Both the position numbers and the translations under genes were made by a program. Below, piece after piece: positions 5,442-5,733 of a stretch of 5,733 nucleotides of DNA (position 1 is its first letter; the number at the start of each line of letters is the position of its first letter). Origin of the DNA: an uncultured Eubacteriales bacterium (GTDB taxonomy: Bacteria; Bacillota; Clostridia; Oscillospirales; Ruminococcaceae); contig CAUHFD010000183.1 of assembly GCA_959605275.1 (NCBI GenBank), forward strand, positions 1 to 5,733, in the 5' to 3' direction. A model generated the notes under the pieces. That model had not been told where the DNA came from and made no database searches. It saw only the letters and a program-made list of their open reading frames with translations.

Positions 5442-5733
5442 TCAAGTAATTTTCTCTGCCTTTAACAAAAATTTTTGAAAATATGCCGGTAATTCGCTGT
5501 CAAATTCCATGTATTCCCGGGTAGTCGGGTGAATCAACCCAAGCTTTTTTGCATGTAAACATTGTCCCTGCAATTCAGCAATACACTTTTTCGGACCGTA
5601 GACATCATCTCCTGCAACCGGATGTCCTGCATATGCACTATGCACCCGAATTTGATGGGTGCGTCCGGTTTCCAGCAGAAACTTCATATAGGTAAAACGC
5701 GGAAAGCGCTGCAACACCTCGTAATGGGTAACA
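5442..5733 (-). CDS. RluA/RluD-family rRNA pseudouridine synthase (partial, C-terminal end only)
   Basis: The last 96 residues of a pseudouridine synthase; the gene begins beyond the window's right edge. The family converts specific uridines of 23S rRNA (or tRNA) to pseudouridine. The conserved LETGRTHQIRVH motif is followed by AYAGHPVAGDDVYG and then QCLHAKKLGLIHP, the usual order in RluD-like proteins. The N-terminal S4 domain, if present, and the catalytic Asp in the HRLD motif lie outside the window, so activity and the precise subtype cannot be judged. The frame is open to the edge (first full codon at 5732) and ends with TGA at 5444-5442. A GTG at 5717 is internal and not a start. Confidence 0.92.
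   Translation of the reverse strand, partial: VTHYEVLQRFPRFTYMKFLLETGRTHQIRVHSAYAGHPVAGDDVYGPKKCIAELQGQCLHAKKLGLIHPTTREYMEFDSELPAYFQKFLLKAEKIT

Noticed and set aside
5430..5442. AATTTT-T-AAAATT inverted repeat at the end of the pseudouridine synthase gene as a terminator
   Set aside because: The stem is entirely A-T with a single-base centre, and no T-run follows on the minus strand.

Overview
All recognisable genes lie on the minus strand. The proteins are of Firmicutes type, and the window most resembles an anaerobic clostridial genome. The evidence is a membrane-anchored HtrA with an Asn/Gln/Tyr-rich cytoplasmic tail, an oxygen-sensitive pyruvate formate-lyase activase, a transketolase split into two subunits, AGGAG-type ribosome binding sites and U-tract terminators. 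I cannot name a genus. This looks mainly like core-genome sequence. I saw no mobile element, CRISPR array, tRNA, rRNA or phage gene.

In transcription order (high to low coordinates): the C-terminal end of an RluA/RluD-family rRNA pseudouridine synthase (5442-5733, cut by the window edge); a Cof-type HAD phosphatase (4512-5330); the N-terminal (thiamine diphosphate-binding) subunit of a split transketolase (3608-4450); its C-terminal partner (2646-3593); a rho-independent terminator (about 2595-2637); a 326-base gene-free stretch rich in small inverted repeats, with a probable promoter; the pyruvate formate-lyase activating enzyme pflA (1585-2319) with its own terminator (1544-1573); and an HtrA/DegP-family serine protease that runs off the window at base 1, so the C-terminal part of its PDZ domain is missing.

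The two transketolase genes form a clear operon: 14 bases apart, with the second gene's Shine-Dalgarno beginning inside the first gene's stop codon. Together they would make one thiamine-dependent enzyme of the non-oxidative pentose phosphate pathway. The HAD phosphatase upstream may be co-transcribed. pflA appears to be a single-gene transcript bounded by terminators, and no pyruvate formate-lyase gene is in the window. htrA has its own upstream region, with a good -10 box, no good -35 box, and TTTTCA repeats spaced by whole helical turns.

I found no convincing new system. The points most worth a second look are regulatory: the repeat array before htrA, the overlapping CCGAAA inverted repeats before pflA, and a perfect 8-bp hairpin directly upstream of the transketolase ribosome binding site.
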